Under the pieces are notes generated by a model that was given only the letters and a program-made list of their open reading frames with translations, searched no databases and was not told where the DNA came from. The position numbers were made by a program, and so were the translations under genes. From Okapia johnstoni (taxonomy: Eukaryota; Chordata; Mammalia; Artiodactyla; Giraffidae): 64,000 bases of DNA. Below, in pieces: positions 53,933-64,000 of this stretch (positions within the stretch are counted from its first letter, which is position 1; each line of letters begins with the position of its first letter). The stretch spans positions 34,744,001-34,808,000 of the forward strand of contig CM044309.1 in the NCBI GenBank assembly GCA_024291935.2. Reading direction: 5' to 3'.

Positions 53933-54230
53933 TTGCAGCCCTGAATGTTCATTGGAAAGGCTGACGCTAATGCTGAAGCTCCAATACTTTGGCCACCTGA
54001 TGCAAAGAGTCAACTCATTGGAAAAGACCCTGATCCTGGGAAAGATTGAAAGCAAAAGATGAAGAGGGTGGCAGAGGATGAGATGGCTTGATATCAAAAC
54101 CAACTCAGTGGACATGACCTTGAGCAAACTCAGGGAGAGAGTAGAGGACAGGAAAGCTTGGAGTGCTGCAATCCATGAAGTTGAAAAAGGTTGGACGCGA
54201 ATTAGTGACTGAACAACAACAATAACAACA
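53933..54230 (+). mobile_element. BovB 3' end fragment
   Basis: The last ~300 bp of BovB (CCCTGAATGTTCATTGGAAA to GTGACTGAACAACAACAATA). Target duplication TTGCATGTCTTC at 53921-53932 and TTGCATATCTTC at 54231-54242 (11 of 12) fixes both ends exactly. Confidence 0.95.
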
Positions 54231-54242
54231 TTGCATATCTTC

Positions 54243-55448
54243 AGGGATCTACTTTTATTCTTGGTGCCACTAGAGTATTCCATGAAGGCAGGTACATCAT
54301 TTTCACAGCTAATTCAAACCTGGTGAAACAAAATTTCCAAGTGAAATGGAAGCTGCTGCTGTGAAAGAAACTAACTTCCCCTCTCTGGGATTTATGCCAG
54401 TCTCAAGGTAGGCACTCAGTAAGTATGTTTTGAATCAATGAAGGAACCTAGTGTATTGGTAGCCACCCCTGCCTGAATCTATCAGGTACAGTCTACTTAG
54501 TGTGCAACTTTGGCATCCGTGTACAATATTTTGGAGAAATAAGCCAAATACTTGAAACAATAAAATGATGACAAAGTGGAGCCACACAGCCAGTTACAGA
54601 AATGAGAGAAAATGAGGATCATCTCCTTGAAAAGTAGCAGGAATCAACCAGAGATATTTTTGTAGTTTTAAGCGTTTGGTGGAGGGTAAGTTGGCAGCAG
54701 CGGGGCAGGAAAGAATCTCCTCTAGAGAAGAAAAGAACTAAAGAAGAAGAATCAGTGTAGAGATGAACTACCATTAGATGCAAGGAAAGATGCCCAGGTT
54801 GAGACATCCTGTTTCTGCTTACTATATCCTGGGCTATCCTATGTGCTTCCTTATGTAAAAACAGACATCAGTTACAGGAACAGGTGATGTTGTGTCTGTA
54901 GAGAGGGAGGTTGAAGCATGAGAATTTTCCTTCCCCATTTTTATATTTCCTATGTAGAAGAGAACTAATGTATTTGGGTTACATAGTAAAACATAGTACC
55001 TTCTTGACCATGAAAGTATTTTTTTTCCTGCCACCAAAGGATGCTAAGAATTGTAGGTAACTATTTTCAAATGAAAGAATCATGCATGATTATCTTTGAG
55101 ACAGTGAAACGGTTCTTTATCTTACTTTATGGAGAAGCCAATGGTATTTTTGATATTCTTTTGGACCCCGAAAAAGTGAAATTTTTATTATGGCTATCAA
55201 GCTGATTGACTTGGTATGGGGGCATGTTTATAATGTCTCAGGTCTTGTCAGAGATAAATGCCCTTTCCCAGGCTTCAGCCAAATGGAAATGAGAGCCAGA
55301 GAAATAAGCTATCCCCAGTAACGTTCACTCACCCTGGTTTCCCTAAAAGATAGTCAATTTGGCCTCCAGAAATTTCTGTTCCAGTTAAATTATTTGTCAC
55401 GCTTGCAATACAATTTTTGAGTTTTAACAAAATGTTCTCCAGTAAAGT
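54243..55448. other. No gene; possible L2 tail at 54395-54455
   Basis: GTAGGCACTCAGTAAGTATG then TTTTGAATCAATGAA looks like the terminal L2 block in plus orientation. The rest (54456-55448), including 55090-55440, is unassigned single-copy-looking sequence. Confidence 0.42.
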
Positions 55449-55665
55449 GCATGCGTGCATTCTCTGTCACTTCAGTTGTGTCTGACTCTTTGCGACTCTA
55501 TGGACTGTAGCCCACTAGGTTCCTCTGTCCATGGAAATTCTCCAGGCAAGAATACTGGAGTGGGTTGCCATACTCTTCTCCAGGGGATCTTTCTGACCCA
55601 GGGACTGCACAGCATCTCCTGCCTTGGAAATGGATTCTTTACCGCTGAGCCACGAGAAAGCCCCT
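55449..55665 (-). mobile_element. Bov-tA SINE
   Basis: Antisense Bov-tA (CACTTCAGTTGTGTCTGACT to CGCTGAGCCACGAGAAAGCC). GTAAAGT occurs at both edges (55442-55448 and 55667-55673), a likely 7-bp target duplication. Confidence 0.94.
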
Positions 55666-57059
55666 GGTAAAGTACTAGTACAGAAAATTAGATGTAGTCA
55701 TGGTCATTTGGATATAGCTTATCCTAGCAGCATTTCTCACAGGAAGAAAATCTGGATATTCTTACAAAATTCTAAAAAATTATTATGTTCAGTTACTTTA
55801 GACTCACCTCTTTGTCTCACTTATTTTATCATAATCTATCAACAAAGATGGAAAGTAAGGTTATAGAAACAGAATTTCACAAAACAATCAGAGAGTGGTG
55901 GGAAATATTTCATTGTGTGTGTTAATGACTACTTAACAGATTCTTCCATTTACCTGGCAAAATCAGTGATTTTAAATATACATAAATGCTTAAACACCAT
56001 GGAATGGGGATTTCTTTCTTTCTTTTTTTTTTTTTTAGAATGAACATGATTTTCTGTCAAGTTTACAATAAAACATTCTGTCAGTGTTCCAAGTATATAA
56101 AGAAAAGCATACTTGAGAAGTTCTCTTATTATCCTGTTAATTTATGACGAATATACGATAACTGCTTGGCTTAATTATCATTTTCAACCATCCACATCTC
56201 TCAGATCCTAGAGAATCTATTTAGAGATAAACTAATCTTAAAACAGGAGGTTAATGCTTGATTTAGATTTTAACACATGGCTCTCAACTCTACATGTGAG
56301 ACAACTAAATGCCTACGGCATATCTGATAGTTTATATTTTACTGACCTAAATCATGAAGCTGACTTAATTTTTTTTTGCCTCTCGTAATGTAAGGTTGGC
56401 TGCAGCTTCAGCAAAGTCTTTCCTATTCTGTAAGACAAATCTATATATTTCCTAAGGAAAAAAAAAAAAACTATAGCAATTGGAAGCTGTAGCAAAAGGT
56501 TAATCACTTATGCTGCTCTTATGTTAGCATAAACCTCCCATTGGATATTGGAGAGGATACTAGGAGGCAGAAGAAAAGAAGGCTACAGAATTGACTTTTG
56601 GCTCCATTAGTCTTATTACAGATTTTATTTTACCCCCTGGTAACTGTCCCTGTTTACCTCTCTGCTATCTGTAAACTGTACAATTTTGATAAGAGGATTT
56701 CAATTTGCCAGTAAGGTAAGGCTTCACTGCTGATGGAAGACAATGGCAGCAAATGGCAGTTAGTGGCTTATTTAAAAGCCATTTGCTGTGAAAATGGAAT
56801 TAAGGGTCACTTAGGCTGGTTGGACACTTGATATTTTTTTTCTTACCATGCATTGCAAATCAGATATTGCTTAAATGTCACTCTATTTTTAAGGATATGG
56901 GAGGCTGTATATAGTGAGGGTTTGTTAGTACTGCAGATTTATTGACAGGTGGTAATCCACATCCAGTGTTCACGTTAGCAATGAGTAGAAAGCTGTCTGT
57001 TGTGATATGTTAACAAGTATTGATACTTATTTAAAATAATCTCTTACTTGTTTCTTGTT
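55666..57059. other. No gene or named repeat; candidate conserved noncoding DNA
   Basis: 1.4 kb free of recognisable repeats, flanked by SINEs. 56380-56860 is the most complex part, with AATGGCAGCAAATGGCAGTT and TTATTTAAAAGCCATTTGCTG. T and A runs occur at 56024 and 56459. Confidence 0.4.
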
Positions 57060-57400
57060 ATGCATCAAGTAACCTAAGTTCTTTACTTACATAAAATTTT
57101 TACAACAATCTTTTAAGGTTGAAAGTGTTAGTAGCTCAGTCATGTCTGACTCTTTGTAACCGCATGGACTGTAGCCTGGCAGGTTCCTCTGTTCATGGAA
57201 TTCTCCAGGCAAGAATACTGGAATGGGTAGCCATTCCCTTCTCCCTGGGGATCTTCATGACCCAGGGATCAAACCCAGGTCTGCTGCACTACAGACAGGT
57301 TCTTTAGCGTCTGAGTTCTTCATTATCTCCATTTTTATGGAGGAGACAATGACATATTCGAGGTTGTACGTTTGGTTAGTTGTAGAATTTCATTAGTTGT
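57060..57400 (-). mobile_element. MIR SINE split by Bov-tA (tentative)
   Basis: 57060-57118 (TTACTTACATAAAATTTTTA, CAACAATCTTTTAAGGT) and 57317-57400 (TTCATTATCTCCATTTTTAT, GGAGGAGACAATGACATATT) together follow antisense MIR (TCACAACAACCCT..ATTATCCCCATTTTACAGATGAGGAAACTGAGG). Confidence 0.55.
57119..57316 (-). mobile_element. Bov-tA SINE
   Basis: Antisense Bov-tA (TTGAAAGTGTTAGTAGCTCA to the head GTTCTTTAGCGTCTGAG). Its head is slightly shortened. It interrupts the MIR remnant. Confidence 0.92.
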
Positions 57401-57424
57401 GGATGGGATGGGATGGGATGGGAT
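57401..57424 (+). repeat. (GGATG)n pentanucleotide microsatellite
   Basis: Nearly five uninterrupted GGATG units at the end of the split MIR. Possibly polymorphic. Confidence 0.9.
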
Positions 57425-57739
57425 CTAGATGCTGATTTCAGAGATTGCACTTGTCAAAGGTAAACTGTGTCTCATAAGGCCCCAGGAAGGCCACTGTGCT
57501 CATGTTTTTCAGGCTTCTTTAGGGAATCTTGAGTAACGAGGAAGCAAGTTAGATCTATTCATCCCTTAGGGCAGGTTTTTACTCTGTCACTTGGCTCTGC
57601 TCCTCTGACAAATGTTATAAAAGATTTTACCCTTTCCAAAAGAGGGTAGGTTTATACATCTATATGGATCTATATATGTATATGTGTACTATATATATGT
57701 GAATGTATATATACAAATACATAAATATAGAAATGCCAG

Positions 57740-57975
57740 AGAACTCAGGAACAACAGCTTACATCTATTTAGCACTTCATTCTGTGCCAAACAATATTCT
57801 AGGACCTTTACATGCATTAATTTATTTAACCTTCACCACAACCTTACTAAATAGGTAAGAATGATTTTCATTCTTAGCTTTTAGCCAGAAAAACTAAGGC
57901 TTGGAGCAGTTTCATGACATCCCCCAGGTCTTATAACAGTCAAGCTGAATTTTAAACTCAAGCAGTCTAGCTACA
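57740..57975 (-). mobile_element. MIR SINE
   Basis: Antisense MIR: CTATTTAGCACTTCATTCTG, CTAGGACCTTTACATGCATT, TAACCTTCACCACAACCTTA, CAGAAAAACTAAGGCTTGGA and CCCCCAGGTCTTATAACAGT in consensus order. It abuts a partial Bov-tA. Confidence 0.83.
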
Positions 57976-58112
57976 AAAGTGAAAGTGAAAGTTGCTCAGT
58001 CGATGTCCACCTCTTTGCGACCACATGGACTATACAGTACATGGAATTCTCTAGGCCAGAACACTGGAGTGGGTAGCCATTCCCTTCTTCAGGGGATCTT
58101 CCCAACAGGTCC
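57976..58112 (-). mobile_element. Bov-tA/BovA SINE, 5'-truncated
   Basis: Antisense tail and body (AAAGTGAAAGTGAAAGTTGC to CAGGGGATCTTCCCAACAGG); the tRNA-derived head is missing. Confidence 0.9.
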
Positions 58113-60849
58113 AATCATCTATCCACTAGCTATAATACAGTTTCTATTTCCTATATTTCTATTTAATTATTGACTAAGAAGCATAAGAAACACCCATAAG
58201 TGAACTCCTCAAATTTAATTTCTCCAATCTGTGTAATTCATTTTTTTCAATTTTGAGTTTTAGTATTCACTATGAGTACTATGGTAGTGTTTATAAATAA
58301 AAATATTAACAAAATAATAAAGCTTATTGTATCGGAAGAACTATTCCTACCTTTAGAAATTCCTGTCTTGCTGAGAATTGAAGATACATTTAAAGTAAAA
58401 TTGGACTGTCTTTAGTGTCTGCTCTAGCAGATCAATATAAAAATCAATGAAAAAGGGAATGTCTTAGCCAATAACTAGAATTATTGCTGTGCATTTCTTT
58501 TTAAGCCAAGAGAAGCTTACTTCTGCTATTGCATCTGACATTTTAATTTAGCTTCTTTCAGTAACTGTATTTGAAAGCAAGCATTTTTTTCTCCATTAGC
58601 TACATTTTACTCCAGCTTCAGTAACATGCTTTTAAATGTTCTTTCTGAATACTTCTACAACTGCAAGTGATGATTCCAGCTTGCCTGTCATTGCTCAAGA
58701 GAATCCTACACTTTGAGTCAATACAGAAGGGATTTCATCACATCTTGAAATGTACTGGCCTGTGGGTTCTACTGACAGCCAAGATTTATTACTTGGTGAA
58801 TATAGTTCTTGTGTCTATAAGTACAACAGTCATATTTTCTGAATCAAAAAAAAATGAGGATGCATCATCCAGCATATGTCCTGACAATAAGATAGAATAT
58901 GTAATATCAGCCCTGTCAATAAAATTTATTGTGCATTATCAACCTTTGTGCGAAGGATGTGTAGGATATTGGAAAATCCAAAGTGCAAGTCTTTAGTTCC
59001 TTGTTTGCTTTCTATAATAGGAAGAGGGAATAAAAAAAAGAACAAATGACTCTTTTTTCTAAAATTTTGGCTATATGTCAACCACATTCCCTTTTCTGTC
59101 ATCTCCTTCCCTTATCCTTCTTTTCTTTTCCCCACACTTTTGTGCTTATTTTATGAGGCAGAAAACTGATTAAGCATTGGTGGAATGGAGATAAATATAA
59201 TACTACTCTGCCTAATAGGAATGCATAATCTCTTGGGGAGAAGAGATAGAGAGTACCACTTAAATATGATGTTCCGTGAGGAACATGAAAGAGGGAATAC
59301 ATGATAGAGTAGCATTTGAGAAATCTAGATTACATTAGCTTAAATATTAGTGGAGGGAAGGATCATACAAGGTGTAGAGGTAGATTAGCAACTTCAGGCA
59401 AGGCTGAAACAAAGCGCTCTAAATGATGTCCTCCAAACATGGCGTCTCTTTGCATCTCTTGGTTATTTATTCCTCTCTAGTGGCTTCATTTTCAGATAGA
59501 ATTCCTCTTTTTAGAGATAGCTTTAGATGTATACCTTACTTACTCAGTAAGCCTAGCAGAGATAGGGATTTTCTGCCTCATGATTCCAGAAAAATCCCAG
59601 GCTGTATGTTTATTGCTCTAATTGAGTTACATGCTCAGTCTCCTATCAGTCAACATGGAGAAGGTTGGCTTGAAAAGCCCTGATTGATCACATCTGGTTC
59701 TTGTGACATCTCCTGAGTCTACAAGGAGGGATCAGCCCGGACAGAACCATTTTCATTGTAGGTGAGAATGAATGGTTGACTCAAAGGAATATCAGAAGCA
59801 ATTACTGGTAGAAGGTGGAATCGATATTGATGGGCAAACAACAAACAAAACCTGCCATTTTTGTAGTCTTTGCAGAAGGGAGAATGTGTTAAGATGAAGA
59901 AATCTGCTAAAAGACAATGGTGGGAGGATACACACAGAGGCAACCTAGCAAGGAAATACTAAGGAAGAAGTAAGTCCAGGGGATGATTTGGAGCCTGTTA
60001 AGTACAAAATATGATATTTTATAAAGCCATATGGATTCTAGACTCTTCTGGTCAGAATGTCTCTTATGTGTAATGAACCAAAAACTTTGTTAAAGTGAAG
60101 ATCACAAGTTCAGGTTAATTTAGTTTTAATCACAACCATCTGCAATGATTCTAAAAAAGCACACGAGAGAGGAAGAGCTGGTTGCTTCCTTCAGTTGGGA
60201 CAGTATAATATTTGCATGTTTTTGATCCTAAAGGAGAATTTCAAATCAAAAGCATGTGAGGAATACAAACCAAGGGAAGAGAATTACTTTAATGCCTTTC
60301 TTCATTCTATCATATTCTAAACTAAGGGAGGCAATGGTAAATGTAGTATAATCCAGGAGTTGGAATTAGAAATCTTAATTGAAATACTAGTTATGATTTT
60401 GATTAGGTCGGTGTATGATATTGAGAAATTTATTTAATCTCTCTCATACTCAGTTTTCACACATTTAAAAAGTAAATTATTGTGTTTTACTAAAATCATT
60501 TGAAAATTAAAAAAATATAGATGCAAAATTTCTTTGAAAACACTAAAGGAATATTTTTGTGACCTAGTATTGAGTTTGCAGATTATATTTAATTATGTAC
60601 TTCTATTAACAGTGAACATGATATAAAATTTTTACTTTGCATGATTGTCCCTAAAATTGGACTTGAAAGTAATGATATATCTAAAGTAAAATATCGTCAA
60701 ATACATGTTCATATGTGTTCAGTTCAGTTCTGGACCTTCAAGTGAGACACTTAGGATTCAGTTAAAAACCACGGTAACAGAAGATTCAACTTGACAAACA
60801 TATAGTGTGCTAAAGTAATAATATGAGCAACCACAGGAGCCACAATTAG
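58113..60849. other. No gene recognised, 2.7 kb
   Basis: AT-rich unassigned DNA. A 109-codon open frame at 58667-58996 has no domain I recognise. 59170-59390 (CTGCCTAATAGGAATGCATA, CTCTTGGGGAGAAGAGATAG) may be the same ancient repeat as at 9575. No promoter or splice context supports a gene. Confidence 0.45.
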
Positions 60850-61560
60850 AGTAATCGAATGTGAAATGAACAAACAGAAAAATCCCATGATTAATACAGT
60901 CAAGTAATTAATTATAAGACAAAGAATTGGAGCAAGGATTAGATTCTAAAAACAAAATAATAAATGGACATTCTATAATTAAGAGCAAAATGTAATAAAA
61001 TTAACCACTCAGTGGACGAGTTTAATAAGGGATAGGAAGAAACAAAGAGAGAATTAGGAACTGATGAAAAATACAGAAAGGAACTTAAGAGACATGTAGG
61101 ATACATACAAAGATCGAACACAGATCCAGCTGAAAATCCAAACGGAGAAAAGGGAGAGAACACAGAGAATCAGTATTTAAAGGGGTAACATCTGAGAAAA
61201 ACTAAGGGAAAAAAAAAAATCTCACCAGTAGACTAACACCGAATTAAATAATGAAGTCTGTTTGAAAGAAAATTATTACAAATGAAAGCAGAAAAAATTG
61301 AAGAGCTATAGAAAGATACTTTGTTGCATTTATAAAATTAACCAGAGCATTGTATGTCTGAAGGGAGTGGAAGTGGGGAGTGATGGGAAAAGTCACAAGG
61401 ACAATTTTTGGGGTGATGGCAATGGTTTATATTTGGGTTACAGAATAAATGCAATTATCAAAACTCATTGAACAACATGCTTAAAATTTGTACACCTTGG
61501 TGTATATTAAGAAAGAAAATATAAGCAAAAATTGAACTGTGTTAATTGATATATATGTTG
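60850..61560 (+). mobile_element. Old L1M remnant with 3' UTR
   Basis: 60850-61360 has L1-like A-rich sequence (AATTAACCACTCAGTGGACG, GGAGAAAAGGGAGAGAACAC). 61400-61560 (GGGGTGATGGCAATGGTTTA, TATCAAAACTCATTGAACAA, TTAAAATTTGTACACCTTGG) matches a mammalian L1M 3' UTR. Whether it is one element or two is unclear. Confidence 0.5.
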
Positions 61561-62344
61561 AAGTATTTATCAATAAGGTATATTTATATTTTAATTTACT
61601 TTGAAATAAAAAATATGCATTTTACAGGGTGGTAAATTGATGAATTGAAAGAGGTATGAATACATGCTAGATTCATGATAGATGAAATATGTTTATGATG
61701 AAGCAAATATATAAACTATACAAATCATTTTAAAAATATTAATTTGTAGAATATCCAAGGTGAGTATATGGGTTTTCTTAGTGCATTCAACTTTATTTTG
61801 GAAATTTTTACAATGAAATATTGGAAAATATATATGAATTAAAATACATAAAAATAACTTAAAAACCAAGAAAGAGTAAACAGCTGTAGGGCTTTTGAAT
61901 TATTTAGGGAATTTTTAGTGTATTAACAGAAAAGTGTATTTGAGGAATGTATAATTAGCAAACAGGTTAAACATTGATTGAAAATAATAGATTAAAAAAG
62001 TAATAATGAAAATACTTAATTTGAGAGAAGGCAAGAATAGAGAGAAAAGTGACCATATAAAGAGTGAGATAATAGAAAGATGATAGATCTATATGTTAAT
62101 AACAATAGCAATTTCATCACGTATAAATTGATTTGGTACTACAGGCTAACTATAGCATCTAGAAACTTTTACTTTCTTTTACAAAGTTAAGATGCCATTG
62201 ATGACATAGTATATATACATATTCATTTCCAGACTTTATAGAAACCCTGCATAATTAAAATTTAATAATCACTAAATTAGTAAAAATAGTTATATGATGA
62301 TTATAAGCAGTAAACCTTAACCATAAAGTTTGAATATAAAGTAT
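61561..62344. other. No gene or named repeat
   Basis: Very AT-rich, probably further decayed L1, but nothing I can name. Confidence 0.45.
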
Positions 62345-63255
62345 AGAAGATGATATACCTTCTAAACTCAAACCAAAATAAAATTGACATAAGTATATAT
62401 TATAATGCTTATCAAAATAGAGTTGAAATAAAAAAGCATTGCTAGAGATAAAGAAGAATATCTACTACAAGGATAAACTCGCCAGAAAGAAATACATGTC
62501 TAAATGTCTATGCACAAATTATATAACCTGAAATATTCTGAAGCAAAATTTCACAAAACTAAAGGAGAAATAGTTAAATCCATAATCATAGTGGGAAATT
62601 TTAATACTGCTATTTTAGTAAGTGGTAGAATGAGTATATAGCATTAGTAAAGATATGAAGGATTTAAATAGTATGATTGAAAATTTTAATAAATTCTCTT
62701 TCCTGGAGAATTTCATGGACAGAGGAGCCTGGTAGTCCATGGGGTCTTAAAGAGTCGGACACGACTGAACAACTAAATTTTCACAAGTGTTACATATCTC
62801 TTTGTATTGCTCATGCATTTTACTAAAATTGACCATTAACTTTGTGCTTAACTATTAAGCATGCTTCAAAAAAATTTGAAAGGAAAGATATTCTAACAAA
62901 CATAAAACAGATAATTAGAATATTCTCATTTAATGGAAATCAGCAATGCATATTTAATAACTTATCAGATAATTCATAATTACAATGGAAAATAAAAATA
63001 TTTTGAACTATATATATAATACATATCAGAATTTCAGGTATATAACAAAACATTAGTCTTTAATGTATAGATTAGAAATCTGAAAACATGCTCTCAACAT
63101 CTACTCAAAGTTTAGATAAAAAGTTAAGTCCAGAGAGAGAAGAATACAAGAAAAGATAACAGAAGTTAATGTAATAGAAAAGGAATAGAATGACGAAATC
63201 AAAATTTATTATCAAAAAGACTAATAAAGCTGATAACTCTTGGTGAGACATATAT
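62345..63255 (+). mobile_element. Old L1M ORF2 fragment, split by a Bov-tA
   Basis: 62460-62690 follows the ORF2 endonuclease end (CTATGCACAAATTATATAAC, AGTGGGAAATTTTAATACTG). After the SINE, TAAAATTGACCATTAACTTT, TGGAAATCAGCAATGCATAT, AACAGAAGTTAATGTAATAG and AAAAAGACTAATAAAGCTGA follow the linker to the RT region in order. No open frame. Confidence 0.62.
62695..62785 (+). mobile_element. Bov-tA/BovA SINE, 5'-truncated
   Basis: Only the last ~90 bp remain: TTTCCTGGAGAATTTCATGG, GAGGAGCCTGGTAGTCCATG, AGAGTCGGACACGACTGAAC. Inserted in the L1M ORF2 fragment. Confidence 0.9.
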
Positions 63256-63284
63256 TATTTACAATATTTAAAATAACCTTTTTG

Positions 63285-63405
63285 GGTAAGTCTGTGGAAG
63301 AGATGAGATGACCTGCCTGAGGTCACACAGCTCTGAATAGAGTCAGAATTTGAATCCAGGCTTTCTGGCACTAGGTTTTATTTTTTTAACCATTACACAA
63401 CATAA
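63285..63405 (-). mobile_element. MIR SINE
   Basis: Antisense MIR: GATGACCTGCCTGAGGTCAC, ACAGCTCTGAATAGAGTCAG, AATTTGAATCCAGGCTTTCT and TTTAACCATTACACAAC, in order. Confidence 0.8.
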
Positions 63406-64000
63406 AATCTCATGTTATTTAATCTCTTAGTTACTTCAGTTATAAAGAGGAGTGTGGCTTATGCTAAACTTTTTTAAACTAACATACTCCTCTATCGTGT
63501 ATTTTAGGTTATCTCTAGAGGTAATCTTAATGCTTTTCTCCACGTGTCTCCATTTTGTGGTCTTTACTGCATAACTTTTCACACTCAATAATATTGCTTC
63601 CATAGCATTCTTGAAATGGAAGACGAGTCATTAAAAAATACACGTATAAAGTGGAAGACTTGCCCAGAGGTCTGTTCCCAATTCTCTCTCCCTATTCCAG
63701 GAAATATTTCAGCCATTGCAGGAAATAATCTCAGTCAGGTCTAGGCTTATACAGTCAGTAAGAAAATGCGAAACTTACCACATCTTTCATATACACTCAC
63801 ACAAACACACACATATATGTATTTACACATGCAGGTATTAAAGTTTAATCTAACCAGTATATTCTATTTTAATTAACGTAGCATAATGCTTTTCAAATAC
63901 TAATCTTTTAAACATCATTAATTCTCCATTAGAATGTGCTTGTTAACTTACATAAGAATTTCTTACAATAAATATTTGGATATAATCTCTTCTATATCAT
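63406..64000. other. No gene or named repeat
   Basis: Unassigned sequence to the window end, with a short (CA)n-like stretch at 63796-63818. Confidence 0.5.

Noticed and set aside
58667..58996. 109-codon open frame with Cys-rich C-terminus
   Set aside because: No recognised domain and no supporting gene context; length is within chance expectation for 64 kb.
1..64000. Novel defence, CRISPR, operon or other microbial-type system
   Set aside because: The window is ruminant nuclear DNA dominated by retrotransposons; no operon structure, ribosome binding sites or repeat-spacer arrays exist here.

Overview
This window is AT-rich, repeat-dense nuclear DNA from a ruminant (pecoran artiodactyl such as cattle, sheep or goat). 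The diagnosis rests on ruminant-restricted elements seen throughout: BovB (RTE-type LINE) copies in both orientations, about 20 Bov-tA/Bov-A2 SINEs, a ruminant L1 3' end (L1_BT-like), two CHR-type artiodactyl SINEs and several ERV LTRs. Which ruminant it is cannot be decided from this sequence alone. I found no convincing host exon, no functional tRNA or rRNA gene, no CpG-island-like promoter and no CRISPR array. It reads as intergenic or deep-intronic DNA.

Layout. 0-9 kb: a 1.2-kb BovB copy with an open RT reading frame, two Bov-tA SINEs, decayed L1M, L2 and MIR pieces. 8.7-15.7 kb: LTR-rich, with two copies of one LTR family in opposite orientation (8740-9400 and 12671-13316), an internally deleted Tigger transposon split by a SINE, and an opposed LTR pair at 14.4-15.6 kb. 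17-25.6 kb: CHR and Bov-tA SINEs, an L1_BT fragment, a second BovB RT copy, an LTR split by a SINE and an MLT1 LTR. 26-33 kb: an 83-bp tandem duplication, MER5A-like and Tigger1-like DNA transposons, two antisense BovB pieces, a SINE inside a SINE and a Bov-A2. 36-42 kb: three BovB copies, two of them divergent and forming an inverted repeat with 1.2-kb arms; one sits inside a Bov-tA. 42-54 kb: LTR remnants, an ERVL-like LTR inside a MIR, and two BovB pieces. 54-64 kb: mostly unassigned DNA with MIR, Bov-tA and old L1M remnants.

How the parts relate. The only coding-like sequences are remains of BovB reverse transcriptase; none is a complete gene. BovB machinery is generally held to mobilise the Bov-tA/Bov-A2 SINEs, which share its 3' end, and both are abundant here. 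Nested insertions with recoverable target-site duplications give a relative order of events: MIR/L2/L1M, then DNA transposons and ERV LTRs, then CHR, then Bov-tA/BovB/L1_BT. Repeat family names are from memory of consensus sequences, not from a search; finer subfamily names are deliberately avoided.
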